The notes under the pieces: generated by a model | What the model was told of the DNA's origin: nothing | What the model saw: only the letters and a program-made list of their open reading frames with translations | Databases searched by the model: none | Translations under genes and position numbers: made by a program | NCBI GenBank assembly: GCA_004431415.1 | Contig: QPMI01000005.1 | Coordinates: 124,001 to 188,000, forward strand | Origin: Cyanophora paradoxa | Taxonomy: Eukaryota; Glaucocystophyceae; Cyanophorales; Cyanophoraceae | Direction of reading: 5' to 3' | Length of the DNA: 64,000 bases | Part shown: positions 12,457 to 24,529 of the stretch, in pieces | How the letters are laid out: every line of letters starts with the position of its first letter | Numbering within the stretch: position 1 is the stretch's first letter

Positions 12457-13618
12457 ATGCTGAAGTGGTTCAAGAAGCTAGGGAAGAAGGACAAACAGCA
12501 TGGCGAGGCAGGCAGCTCAGACGACGAACTCCCGCCGCCCGTGCCCGCGCCGGACATGTACCAGGTGTGCGAATGCCGCACCTGCCGGCGCGACCGGCTC
12601 GCCGCCCGCCGGGCCGCCGCTTGATGCCGTTGCGACGCCCAGTTCACTGAGGCGGACCGCGAGCTCATGAAGACCTTCCGCATGCAAGGGCTCTCCGTAG
12701 GCATCTTCGGAACGCGTACATCAGGTCCGTGCGCCGGGGACGGCAGCCCGACGGTCCCGGGGTTTCAGGTTGTTGACGCGTCTCTAGGCCTGGAGCGCAT
12801 CCACGCCCAGGTCGAGGACATGATGCGCAAGTCCAACGTCTCCAACGGGATGTGCGAATCCGTCTACCTGGACGAGGACAACATGCCCAGCTTCAGGATG
12901 CCTGACCGCTTCCGCGTCTGCATCCTCGTGTTCAGCGGTGCACGAGCGCGCTACGATGAGATCGCGAGCTACGAGCAGTTCTTTAAGTACGGACGGTCGA
13001 TCCCAGGTCAGCGCCCAGAGTGTTCTCACGCAGCCGCTGCGAGGAAGTGACGCCAACCCGCGCAGGGCTGCACAACATCGTCCTGATCACCACGAAGCTC
13101 TCGGCTCAGAAATTCGAGTCAAGGAACATCCGCTCTGGTTACCAGGTTCGGGACGGGCAGCTGGAGATCAGCCACCAGGCGGAAGAGCAGTTTCTGGCTG
13201 TTGCCCTGAAGCCGGGAAGCCAGCAGCTGCCGCTGGAAAGGCGGAACTGCTTCCTCTGCGAAACAGCGCTCAACAAGGACCAGGAGAACCGACTACTAGA
13301 CATCTTCCGGCTCGCCGCGGGATACAGGCAGTTCGCTGGTACGCGCAGCCTGCCGCCTCGCTGCGCACAAACGCCATGCGCTATCGCTCACTCGTGCGCT
13401 TTGGCAGCTCAAGCGCGGGGGATGCAGCGGTAGCCTCGCAGGCCCGACTCGTCTGCCCCCTCCGCCAGCGTGCCGTGCGGTCGCGTAGCGCTAGCCAGAC
13501 CGTCAGAGCGAGCTGTTCACAGGAAGGAGATTGCCATGGACTTTGCATCTTACGTTTGCGGTACATTTCAGGGCCGGGACCGCTTCGGGGTCCAGCCCTG
13601 AACCCGTTCTGGCGCTAG
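12457..13618 (+). CDS. GTPase-like protein with degenerate G1, divergent neighbour of the IFI44-like gene
   Basis: Exon 1 starts MLKWFKKLGKKDKQ (a basic N-terminus) and runs to PAPDMYQ. A 78-nt intron (CAG|GTGTGC...GCCCAG|TTC) removes an in-frame TGA and continues FTEADRELMKTFRMQG, then LSVGIFGTRTSG, the position expected of a P-loop. It continues through RFRVCILVFSGARARYDEI to RSIPG. An intron follows, then LHNIVLITTKLSAQKFE (a G4-like TTK without the usual Asp), LERRNCFLCETALNKDQENR and AAGYRQFAG. The order of elements parallels the gene at 11138-12290, but G1 lacks the GKS lysine and no DxxG is seen, so GTP hydrolysis is doubtful. The last exon (13594-13618) is a guess based on an acceptor after a pyrimidine-poor stretch. 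The family assignment rests on layout, not on a clear domain hit. Confidence 0.55.
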
Positions 13619-14052
13619 CGCTCGCGTGGGGCGGCACTGGGGCCTACTAAGATTCATGGTTAGGAATGCGCCTATGCCGTCTGGATAATCATTGAATATA
13701 CTGCAGCGCCGTCGACGTTCGTACGGAGGTGTGCCGTGCATGCGTGCGCATGCATGCGCCGGCGCGCAGCAGCCGGCCGCAAATTGTAAAGCTTGCGATA
13801 CACCGGAAATAAGCTGTGTATGCGAGTTTGAATTACGTCGCTCGTACGGATCGTGGCGCCGGCGGCTGTTCCACGGCTGGTAAGCTGCTGGCAGCTGGTT
13901 CGAGGCAGGGGTACGCGGTGAGCTAAAAGCGAAAAGCAGGCCAGCAGGCCAGCTGAGCACTAGCTAGCAGCACTCCGCAACTCAGTAGCTCGATTCGATA
14001 GCTCCGTTCACCAACCAGCCAGGTCGTACGCCCGACTCGCTCGGCAGCGGCG
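13619..14052. other. Intergenic, promoter region of the calpain-EML gene
   Basis: No gene seen. It contains GCATGC-type palindromes (13735-13765) and must hold the promoter of the gene starting at 14053. Confidence 0.5.
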
Positions 14053-17000
14053 ATGCCGCCGGCGGCAGTCAAGGACATCCCGCTGACGCCCAAGTGCGGA
14101 GAAAGGGGCACGAAGTGCACGGTGCCGTACTGCACCAGGAAGACTGGCCGGACAGAGGCGAGCATCGTCGCACAGCTGAAAACCAAGACCGGCGAGCAGC
14201 GGAAGTTTACGGATACCGACTTCCCTCCTAAGGCTTCCAGTCTCTTCAAAGATGCCAGCAGGCCGACTCCCGGTGAGCTAGCTAAGCCCGCGGACGCTTT
14301 CTTATCTAACTCGCTGTTGCAGGGCACATCGCCGAGGAGCACATCAAATGTGCCTACGCTCTCCCGTTCGCTTCGCAGTGCCCAGCTGAGCGCCTCGCGC
14401 AGGGTGCCGTCCGTCGGAGTTCTGCGGGCCGAACGCGCAGCTGTTCAAAGGCGCGGAGGGCGGGAGCGCGGATGTGGTGGAGGAGGGTGATATCGAGGCG
14501 GGGGACGTGATCCAAGGCATGCTCGGCGATTGCTGGTTTCTGGGAGCGCTCAGCGGTTCGCGCGGCGCCGCTGTCGTCGTCACGCCATGTCCGACACGCG
14601 TCCGCAGTGTGCGCGACTCGTCCAGAGCTCATGAAGCGGCTCTGGGTCTCAATCAAGAACGGCAAGGAGCATGGCATTTACACGCTCGCGTTCTATAAGG
14701 ACGACTGCTGGCACGTATCCTTACGGGCCGCTCGCCGCGAGCCGACGCGCGCGCCTCGCGTTCTCGCTCTGCCCTTGACGCGAGCCAGGAAATCATCGTG
14801 GACGACCAGATTCCGTGTACGATGTCGAACAAGCCGCTGTACGCGCGCTGCAAGGACGACGAGGAGTTCTGGGTACCCATCTTCGAGAAGGCGTACGCGA
14901 AGCTGCACCAGTGCTACGAGAACTTGATCTCCGGCTTCGTCGACTACGGAATGAAGGACCTCACAGGGGGTACCCCCCAGATCGAGTGCGCCTTCCCCCG
15001 CCCGCGGTCGCCGGGCGGTGCTGACCGCGGCGGTGGGGGATCCCAGGAAGTGGAAGCCTGAGGAGTACGAGGACGAGGAGAAGCCTCTGAACGAGCGCGC
15101 CGTCGAACTCTGGGAGGACCTCCGCTCCTTCGTCGCGCAGGGGTACGTATGCCGGGTCCCGCTCCCACGTACCCCCCGGCCCACACCTCCTCCGGCAGGT
15201 GCCTGATGGGGTGCGCCTTCTCGTACTCGGGGGCGGCGGAGGCGCCCGGGGCGGACGGCATCCTCCGCGGGCACGCGTACGGCCTTCTGGCGCTCGAGGA
15301 GGTCCCGATCACGCGAGAGGGCCGCCGCGAGACGCTTCGGATGCTGCACGTCCGGAACCCGTGGGGCAAGAAGGAGTGGGAGGGCAAGTGGTCGGACAAG
15401 TCCGGCGAGTGGAGCGAGTTTCCGGCCGTCGCGGTGCGGCCGCTCGCCCCGCCCGTACCCCTCCCCCCCCGCCGGTTGCTGAGAGGGGTACGTGCGCACG
15501 GCCGCGCAGTCAGCGCTCGCGCACAAGGACGAGGAGGACGGCGCCTTCTGGATGGAGTACAGGGATTTCCTCCTGAACTACAACACCGTCTACGTCTGCC
15601 GCCTCTTCCCGTCCGACTGGTCCGGCATGCGCGTCATCGTGCGCCCGTACCCCCCTACCCGCCCCCTACCCCCCCACTACGCCGCCGACGCCCGTACCCC
15701 CCCTCCCCCGGTTCGGCGCGCAGGGCCGCTTTGAGAAGGACATGGCGGGCGGGTCGCCGGCCAAGGGCAACGCGGAGTGGGTGAAGAACAGGCAGTACCA
15801 CCTTTCGGTCAAGAGCAGGGGGCCCGTGAAGGCGGTGATCAACCTGTGCCAGCCGGACGTCCGCATCCTGGGGCAGGCCAAGTTCCCTCTCCCCTTCGCG
15901 TTCTTCATCTGCAAGCTGGCGCGGGCCGGCGAGCGCGTCTCCAACAAGGCGGCGCTGAACCAGGACATGTCGTCGGGCGTCTTCAAGGCCGGCCGGGAGG
16001 TCACGTGGGACGGCAAGCTGGACCCGGGCGACTACGCGGTCATCCCGATGACCTTCGAGAAGGGCACGGTGGGCGACTACGCGCTCATGATCTACGCCAA
16101 GGTAGGGCCGTGCCAGCGCGCTTTCCGGGGCGGCTAGTCTTAGAGGGGGGCGACCCCGCCTGCTTCTTCCACTGCACCGCCCGCATCCCCGCTGCCTTTC
16201 CCGTCTCGAATCCTGACCATCTACCTGCGCCCAGGCCCGCGACGAGGAGATCGACCTGGAGGGCGAGGAGGACATCCCGCGGGACCTCGACCTCTCCCAG
16301 GCGCGCCAAGCTTTGCTCTTCCTCGTCTTACCGACTTTTTCTTCCTCGTCTTACTGTCTGTCTTCTTCTTCTCCGCAGGCGGGCGCCTCGCAGGACGACG
16401 CCTCCCTGGGCGACATGTGCGCCGCCGCCGAGATCCCCGAGGCGGAGCCCGAGGTCCGATCCCTTCCTCCTCCTTCTTCGTCTCCCATCCTTCCTTCGAA
16501 GTAAGCCAACTCTTACGCTCCGCAGACGCACGCGAAGCAAGGGTCGGACGTGCTGGCCGAGGTCGTCTCGCAGCTGGCGCAGAATATGGCGAAGCTCTCG
16601 CAGCTCGTCGACTCGCTCCAGAAGGACAACGCGGCGCTCCGCGGCGAGGTCGACTCGCTCCGCTCCTCGGGGGGCGCGCTTCCCATGGGCCTCGGCGGCC
16701 GCCCCACGAGCGCCAAGCCCGTCGACCGCGCCGTCATGCAGAAGGCCATCGTCCAGGCCACCGTGCGCGCCCCCGCTCGGCTCGGCTCGGCTCGGCGTTC
16801 GCCGCCTCACTCGCTCGGTCTGTTTCGGGCGGCAGTCGGAGCGGGCGCGGCGGTACGTGCAGGCCTGCGACGCGCTGCAAGTGCGGCCCAACACCATGCT
16901 GGTCAAGGAGGCGCGCCCCGTCCCTCCCGTCCTCCCGCCCGCCCGTGGCTCACGCCCTCCCCCACCCCCGCGCAGTTCCCGGAGCCCGCGGGCGGCGTGC

Positions 17001-20000
17001 TGGACTTCACGAAGGGCGGGAACTACCTGGGGAGCCGCGGCGTGCTGCCGATCCTCGCCGTCATTCGCGGCGACGCCTTCGAGGAGCTCGTCCTCAAGGG
17101 CCAGGGCCTCCTGGACGACGCCGCCATCGCCGTCGCCGAGCAGCTCAAGGGCCACGCGACGGTGAAGCGGATCGACCTCAGCGACAACAAGATCGCCGTG
17201 CAGGGCGCCATCAAGCTGCGCGAGATGGCGATCGCGACTCCGAGCCTGACCGAGGTCAACGTGACCAACAACCTGATCGACACGTACACGGCCAACAAGC
17301 TCCGCTCGGCCCTCGAGCGCAACCTGCGCGGCGGCGGCGGCGGCGGCGGGGCGGTCGGCGCGACGCCGCCCAGCGTCTTCAGCAAGAAGCGGACGTCGGC
17401 GGACATGGGCAAGGAGAACGGCGGCGCGGCGAACGGCGGCGCCGGCGGCGGCGACGACGACGACCCGTCGCTCAACGCGCGCTACGACACGGCGGAGAAG
17501 GAGGCCAAGATGGCGCGCGTCGAGAAGGTCAGACGTTTTGATTAACGCGCTCTCGGCTAGTTTCGTGACGTTCCGCGTCGGAAAGATCCTGGAGGGCGAC
17601 GGCTTCGACGTGGACGAGGGCGAGGGCGAGCAGTTCGGCGCCGTGAAGCCGTGGCTCGGGACCGTCCAGAACATGGTGCCGACGGGCTTCAAGGAGTCCC
17701 GGGCGATGAAGGAGGCGTGCGACGACCAGCTCGAGCTCGAGTTCGTGCACGGCTACCGCGCCCACGACGCCCGCCGCAACCTCTTCTACCTCGGCTCGGG
17801 CGCCGGCGACATCGAGGAGATCGTCTACCACGCCGCCGCGCTCGGCATCGTGTACACGGGCTTCCGCGGCGAGTCCGACGACGACATGCGCAAGCGGAAG
17901 CAGCGCTTCTTCACGATGCACGACGACGACATCATCGCGCTGGCGATGCACCCCAAGGGCCAGCTCGTCGCCACGGGCCAGGTCGGCAAGGACGGCATCA
18001 TCCACGTCTGGGACGCCAAGTCCATGGCCGTCAAGGCGACCCTGAAGGGCTTCCACAAGCGCGGCGTCTGCGCGCTCGCCTTCTCCGCCAACGGCACGCG
18101 CCTCGTCTCCGTCGGCCTCGACGACGACCACACCGTCGCCGTGTGGGACTGGATGAAGTCCGGCGCCAAGCCGCTCGGCAGCGACAAGGGCGACAAGAAC
18201 AAGATCCTCCTCGCCGAGTTCAAGCCCGGCAGCGAGACCGAGTTCGTCACCGTCGGCGCGCAGCACATGAAGTTCTGGACGATCGACGGGAGCGGGCGGC
18301 CCTCGGGCAAGCTCGGCTCGGCCAAGGGCAAGGGCACCTCGGCCCAGAAGGCCTACCACGCCGTCGCCTGGGCGAAGGGTGCGCCCCGCTTTCTTTCCCT
18401 TCCGCCGATCCCACGAGCAAACGAGCCTGACGCCGGAGCAGACGTGTGCGTGTCGGGCACGACGGACGGCCCGCTGTACAAGTGGCAGGGCGGGTCGGCG
18501 ACGGAGGCGGTCGACGCGCACAAGGGCCCCGTCTTCGCGCTGGCGAACACGCCGGACGGCGGCCTCGTCTCGGGCGGCAAGGACGGCCTCGTCAAGTTCT
18601 GGACGCCGGAGCTCAAGTGCTCGCGCACCGTCGACGTGGGCAAGCTCCTCTCCGCGAACCCCATCGGCGCCTTCGTGGGCGCGGCGCCGGCGATCCGCGC
18701 GCTCCACGCGCGGGGCGGGACGGTGCTGGTCGGCACGCAGTCCAGCCAGATCCTCGAGATCGAGGGCAGCTCCGTCTCCGTCTTCATGGCGGCGCACGGC
18801 GCGTCGGGCACGTGGAAGGGCCAGGCGGCCGACTACCAGGGCGAGGTCTGGGGCCTCGACGTCAAGCCGTCGGTGGGCAAGACGAAGAAGCGCTACGTGA
18901 CGTGCAGCGACGACAAGACGGTCCGCGTCTGGTCCGTCCAGCGCAAGTCCTGCGTCGCCGTCGGGACGCTCTCGGCGCCGGCGAAGCGCGTGGCGTGGTC
19001 GCCGGACGGGCGCGACCTCGTGTGCGGCCTCCTCGCCGGCGAGGTCGAGGTGCTGGACGCGGAGACGATGCAGCGGCGCGCCAAGTTCAAGTGCGCGTCG
19101 CCCAACGTGGCGCCGGGCGACATCTCGGACATCAAGTTCAGCCCGGACGGCTCCGTCGTCGCCGTCGCCTCGCACGACTCGTTCATCTACCTCTTCGACG
19201 TCGCGGCGGGGTACAAGCCCAGGAGCGGCGCCTTCCGATGCCCGCCCAAGGGCAAGGCCCACTCGGGCACCGTCTGGCACATCGACTTCTCGGAGGACGG
19301 GCAGACCCTCCAGGCCTCGGACAACGCCGGCGAGATCCTCTTCTGTGCGTGCCGCCCGGCAGCGTTTGCCTCGCCTGCTGCGCCCGCTCGCTCCGCCCGG
19401 CGTCGACGTCGACGCCTCACCGCCCCGCTCCGCCCCGCAGGGTCCGTCTCGTCTGGGACGCAGATCACGAAGGTGTCGGGCCTGCGGGACGCCAAGTGGG
19501 CGTCGCAGACGTGCGTCCTCGGCTGGTCCGTCCAGGGCATCTACGCCCCGGGGCTCAAGCTCCCCGACATCAACGCCGTGGACCGCTCGAACAACGGGCA
19601 GTGCCTCGCCATCGGCGACGACTTCCGCAGCGTGCAGCTCGTCAAGTACCCCTGCATCGCCGACGACTGCGTCCGCCGCCGCTACAAGGGCCACAGCGAG
19701 CACGTCACGAACGTCAAGGTCCTTCCTTCCTTTCTCGTACCCCTCGGCCTCTCACCCCCCCCCCTTCTAACCCCGGCCTTCGTTTGCAGTTCACGAAGGA
19801 CGACTTCACCCTGATCTCGACGGGCGGCGCCGACCTGTGCGTGATGCAGTGGAAGCACACGTGGACGGGCATGCCGCGGGACGAGGAGGAGGAGGACGAC
19901 GCGGAGATGCGCGTCAACTACGACAAGAAGATGGAGACGGGGGCGCGCCGCGCCGCCGTCACGCGCGAGGCCGTCGGCGGCGACGACGACTTCGGCGTGG

Positions 20001-22405
20001 ACGACGGCGAGGGCGAGCAGTTCGGCGCGTGCAAGCCGTGGGTCGGGACCGTCAACGCGCTGGTGCCGGACGGCTGGGCGCCCGACCCGAAGCTCAAGCA
20101 GGAGCCGAAGGACAACCTCGTGCTCGAGTTCGTGCACGGGTACCGCGCCCACGACGCCCGCAACAACCTCTTCTACCTCGGGCCGCGGGAGGACGGCGCC
20201 ACGGACCAGATCGTGTACCACGCCGCGGCGCTCGGTATCGTGTACGACAAGGGCGGCCACTCGCAGCGGTTCTTCCAGGGCCACGACGACGACGTGCTGG
20301 CCCTCGCCGTGCACCCCGACGGGTACACCGTCGCGACGGGGCAGGTCGGCAAGAAGGCGCCGATCTGCGTCTGGGACGCGAGGAACCCGCAGGCGCCGCC
20401 GCTGGCGACGCTGACGGGCCACCAGCGGGGCGTGCCGTGCCTCTCGTTCAGCCGCGACGGGAAGACCCTCGTCTCGGTCGGCCTGGACGACAACCACATG
20501 GTCATCGTGTGGGACTGGAAGGCCAAGAAGAAGCTGGGCGAGAACAAGGGCGGGCCCGACCGCGTCTTCAACGTCGACTGCAGCCCGCACGCCGACGGCG
20601 AGTTCATCACGACGGGCGCCAAGCACATCAAGTTCTGGAGCGGCGGTCCCGCCAAGCCGGCCGGCAAGCTCGGCTCGGCCAAGGGCAAGGGCATGACAGA
20701 CCAGAAGGCCTACCACGCCGTCGCCTGGCTCGACGCCTGTGCGCCGACCCTCTCCCGCCTGTGCTGCGCGTGCGCGCGCCCCGACTGACCGACCGCCCGT
20801 CTCCGCGCGCGCCCCGCAGCGACGGTGGTGGCGGGCACGACGGACGGCGCGCTGTACAAGTTCGTGGGCGGCACGGCCACGGAGGCGATCCCCGCGCATC
20901 AGGGCCCCGTCTTCGCCCTGCACGTCACGCCCGACGGCTCCAAGGTCCGATTTCTGTTAGTTTCAGTGCAGTGCTTTCGCTTCCGTCGCTGAAAAAGGGG
21001 CGCGCAGCTGCTCTCGGGCGGCAAGGACGGCGCGATCTGCGTCTTCGCGACGCAGGGCCTGGGCTCCGGCTCGACCCCCGCGAAGCGCATCGACCTGAAC
21101 AAGCTGCTCTCGTCCGACCCGACGGCCTCCGTCACGGCGCTGGCGCCGGCCGTGCGGGCGCTCAACGTGAAGGGCGGCAAGTGCGTGGCGGGCCTCATGA
21201 GCTCGACGGTCGTCGAGGTGGACCTCGCGTCGGGCTCGGCGACGACGCTCATGGCGGCGCACGGCGCCTCGGGCACGTTCAAGGGCAAGGCGGCCGACTA
21301 CCAGGGCGAGCTCTGGGGCCTCGGCGTGGTGCGTGCCGTGTAGTGTAGTGTAGTGTACCCCCCACCAAGCTGCGCCTCTGTTCCGCGGCCGCTTGCTGAC
21401 TCGGCGCGTTGTTCGCTTGTTCTCTCCGCAGCACCCGAGCAAGAACGAGTACGTTACCTGCTCGGACGACTGCCTCCTCCGGTTCTGGGACGTGGCGAGC
21501 CGCAAGTGCACCAAGGTGATCAAGCTGGAGGCGCAGGGCCGCTCCGCGTGCTTCTCGCCGGACGGCGCGCACGTGGCCGTGGGACTCTACACCGGCGACG
21601 TCGAGATCTTCGACATGCGGCGGGGCGAGCGGATCTGCAAGCGGACGACGGGCGCCGGCAAGATCGCCAAGGAGGAGCTGGGCGAGCTGGACTACAGCCC
21701 GGATGGCAAGTACCTCGCCGTCGGCTCGCACGACAACGGCATCTACGTCTTCTCGGTCAACGAGGACTACAAGCTCGCCGGGCGCTGCAAGGGCCACTCG
21801 TCGTACATCCGGCACCTCGACTGGAACGAGAGCGGGACGGCCATCCAGAGCGACTGCGGCGCGTACGAGCTGCTCTTCTGGTCGGTGCCCTCCTGCAAGC
21901 AGAACTCGAAGGCCAGTTCCTTCAAGAACGAGAAGTGGGCGACGCAGTCCTGCGTCATCGGCTGGCCCGTCCAGGGTGCGTTTAGCGCTCGGCCCGCCCC
22001 TCGCGCCCTCCCTGCCTTAGCTAAGCGCGTGGGCCCGGCCGGCCTTTATTCGTTCGCAGGCGTCTTCGAGCCCGGGATGGACGGGCTCGACGTCAAGTCC
22101 GTGGACCGCTCGAAGGACGGGAGGCTGCTCGCCATCGGCACCAACTTCCGCTACGTGGCGCTGGCGCAGTACCCCTGCCTCACCGACGACGTGCGCCGCA
22201 GCCCTGGCCCGGGGGCCCCGCTTCCCCCAGCTCGCTCCCACCGCTTCTCCTCTGACGCCCTCTCGCTCGCGCGCAGAGCAAGCGGAAGAAGTACAAGGGC
22301 CACTCGGAGTTCGTCACGAACGTGCGCTGGACGCCGCGGGACGACTACCTCATCTCCGTCGGCGGCGCCGACCTCTGCGTCATGCAGTGGCGCCGCGAGA
22401 AGTAG
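14053..22405 (+). CDS. Calpain protease fused to coiled coil, LRR and two EML (HELP-WD40) modules
   Basis: The N-terminal calpain-type cysteine protease has SSLFKDASRPT, catalytic Cys in LGDCWFLGALS (about 14525), EKAYAKLHQCYEN, catalytic His in GHAYGLL (15270) and catalytic Asn in VRNPWG (15355), so the triad is complete. A calpain C2-like/beta-sandwich domain follows (15730-16100), then an acidic linker, a coiled coil (16540-16660) and LRR-like helices (16990-17320). The same ORF as the LRR ends NARYDTAEKEAKMARVEK and is joined by a 58-nt intron (17528-17585) to GDGFDVDEGEGEQFGAVKPW. The second EML module has the matching order YDKKMET...GVDDGEGEQFGACKPW, which supports this junction. Each EML module has a HELP motif (FVHGYRAHDARRNLFYL, 17740; second copy 20130) and about a dozen WD40 blades; EML proteins bind microtubules. 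The stop is at 22403-22405. The EML part has no ATG of its own before its HELP region. Two separate genes remain possible but fit less well. Confidence 0.75.
16301..16378 (+). other. Probable GC-AG intron in the calpain-EML gene
   Basis: The frame is kept only if DLDLSQ (ending CTCTCCCAG at 16300) is joined to AGASQDDAS (starting at 16379). The intron then begins GCGCGC and ends CTTCTCCGCAG, with a pyrimidine-rich tract before the acceptor. No GT donor lies nearby at a fitting phase. Confidence 0.5.
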
Positions 22406-22500
22406 GCGGCCGTCTTATTCGGCATTCGTATCTAGGAGGTTTATGTTAGGCTCTAGTTGTACCGCTCACAAGACAGACTTTCCGAGGCGGGCTGCATTCG
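22330..22500 (+). repeat. EML last-exon end plus 3' flank, copy 1 (parental)
   Basis: This is the end of the EML coding exon and its 3' flank with TGTACCGCTCACAAGACAGA (about 22456) and CTTTCCGAGGCGG. The same string recurs at 26597-26640 and 39327-39370, and the coding end recurs at 39159-39235. Confidence 0.85.
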
Positions 22501-22646
22501 CGAGGGCGGACGCCAGGGTTGCAAATGGAAGGAGAAAGGGGGAGGGCGGACGCCAGGGAGGGGCCGAAGGGGGAGGGCGGAGGCGCTGACGGCGGGCGAG
22601 AGGAAGCGAGCGAGGCTCTCGAGAGGCGGGGCGGGCAGGCGGGCCC

Positions 22647-24039
22647 TCAGCGGCGGGCAGCCTCGTCGCAGGCCTCGAGCAGCATGTCGACGCTGACCCT
22701 GCGGAACCGCGCCTCGGCGTAGTACGGGATCGCCTTTACCGCGAAGACGTCACGCAGTTCATCCGGAATCTCCGCAGCTGGAGGGACGGTCAACTCATTC
22801 CGAAGTTCGGTTGGCAGGGCGGCCTGGGGCGGGGGCGCACGGGCGGGGAAGCGGCAGGACTTGTCGTCGTGGAGGAGGAGGATGTCCTTCCCCGCCCGCG
22901 CCGCGTGCCGCACCTCGCCCAGCACGTACTGCCTCGCCAGCACGTCTGCGCAGGGCCCCGGGAGATCAGACGCCACCAGGCACGAGAACAGCCGATCGGA
23001 CCCTGGGAGATGATGAGGACAACGATCGCGGAGGCGTCGATGATCTCCTTGATCCTGCGGGGCGGGGGGGGGGCGGCTCGGGCGAGGTGCGGTGAGTGCT
23101 CCAACTCGAGAGGGGCGCACTGGTGGAGCTCGAGGTGGGAGTCGTCGACGTCGAGGAAGACGCGGAGGCCGGGGCGGGCCTGCTCGAGCTGGAGCTTGAG
23201 GGCGAGGGCGAGGTGGCCGGCGGGGGCCTGCTAGTGCGAGAGGAAGACGTCGTACTGGGCCGCTGCGGTGGGGCGTGAGGGGAGGGCGGGACCGGCTGCT
23301 CCGGAGCGGTGCACGGACCGAGGGCCGGGGCGGCAGGGCGCGGGGCGGCGGGGGCGGGCTGCGGCGGGGGGTGAGGGGCGGGGCGCGCGGGCGAGGCGGC
23401 GGGGCGCACCGCGGCGGCGGGGGCGGGGAGGGAGCGGAGGTAGGGCACGACGGCGGCGCACTGGGCTTTCGCGGAAGCGATAGCGGCATCGTGTGAGCTG
23501 TACGGTCCTTTTTGGTCGTTGACGGCGCGGCGGACGGGCTCGGGCCACGAGTCCACGACGGGGTTGTTGTGCACATACAGCTTCTCCAGGGCGGCGAGGC
23601 GGCCGATCTCGGACGGCAGCGCCGTGAGCTGGTTGCCGCCCACATTCAGCCACTGCAGGGCGGCGAGGCGGCCGATCTCCGGCGGCAGCGCCGTCAGCTG
23701 GTTGTTCCACACGTACAGCTCCTCCAGGGCGGCGAGGCGGCCGATCTCCGGCGGCAGCGCCGCCAGCTGGTTGTTCCACACGTACAGCTCCTCCAGGGCG
23801 GCGAGGCGGCCGATCTCCGTCGGCAGCGCCGCCAGCTGGTTGCTGCTCACGTACAGCCTCTGCAGGTTCGTCAGCTTGGCAAGCTCGGCCCCCGGGATGC
23901 TTGTGAGCTTGTTCCCGTCGAGGTCGAGCACGCGGATGTTCGCCGGCCCCGCCGCCGCGATCTCCGCCGCCGGCCACTCCGTCCGCCCCTCCTTCTTCAG
24001 GTCCAGCTTCCCCTCCGCCGGTATCCACCCCCTGCCCAT
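22647..24039 (-). pseudogene. LRR-TIR gene with premature stop in the TIR domain
   Basis: One LRR exon (24041-23319; MGRGWIPAEGKLDL, SIPGAELAKLTNL, repeats of LxALPPEIGRLAALEEL) is followed by a TIR module. The phase-1 donor CTCG|GTCCGTGC and acceptor after CCCCACCGCAG match the intact paralogues. In TIR box 1 the sequence reads AAQYDVFLSH and then TAG (about 23234), where paralogues have GAG (Glu). Downstream TIR segments persist: LEQARPGLRVFLD, IIDASAIVVLIIS, YVLGEVRHAARAGK and the end EACDEAARR at 22647. The protein would therefore stop in the TIR domain, leaving an LRR-only product unless the stop is read through or edited. The open frame extends upstream to 24528 and includes MTDFRDFTAEEHDNFY at 24430; whether that is an N-terminal exon is unclear. 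Confidence 0.7.
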
Positions 24040-24529
24040 GCCTGCGGGGCGGTCAGCGGCAGAAGCGCGCCGAGGGGAGCGCGCCCCCGCCCCGCCCGGC
24101 GGGTCCCCAGCCATGCGCATGCCTGGAGGAGCGCACCGTCGAATGATCGCCTTGCCGCAGCAATGCCGATCGAGCTGCTGGCGGCTCGCCCGCTGCTCTG
24201 TGCAGGGAGCTGCGCGCCGGTACAAGCAAGCAGTACTAGTGAGCGAACGACAGGCGAGCGATGCCAGAAACACGTCGGCTTCGCACCTGCCGCGATGAAT
24301 TCGATTCACAGTAGCGACAGGGTATGGCCGCCGCCAGTCCCAGGTGGCCTTGTCGTCCTTCTTGGCAGGGTCGTGTGTCCTGTAGAAGTTATCGTGCTCT
24401 TCCGCCGTGAAGTCACGGAAGTCCGTCATTTCGCGCCGCGGGCGGCGCGGCGGCGGCGGCGGGGGGGGTTCTACCCTGCAGGGGTACCCAGGGTTGCCCG
24501 ACGACCCTGCCACCCTGCAGGGTTCCACC

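Noticed and set aside
12563-12640. In-frame TGA flanked by cysteines (CECRTC...TGA-CRC), a possible selenocysteine codon or zinc-ribbon disruption
   Set aside because: A 78-nt intron with CAG|GTGTGC donor and GCCCAG acceptor removes the whole cysteine stretch and keeps the frame; no SECIS-like element was seen.
17529-19703. Minus-strand ORF of 724 residues opposite the EML gene (also 19682-20923)
   Set aside because: Arg/Ala/Leu-rich composition with no motif; it mirrors GC-rich coding on the plus strand, where HELP-WD40 motifs are clear.
24290-24430. Short segment MTDFRDFTAEEHDNFY.. as a separate gene or first exon of the LRR-TIR pseudogene
   Set aside because: It is open and not low-complexity, but no donor gives the phase needed for the LRR exon; kept only as a remark.
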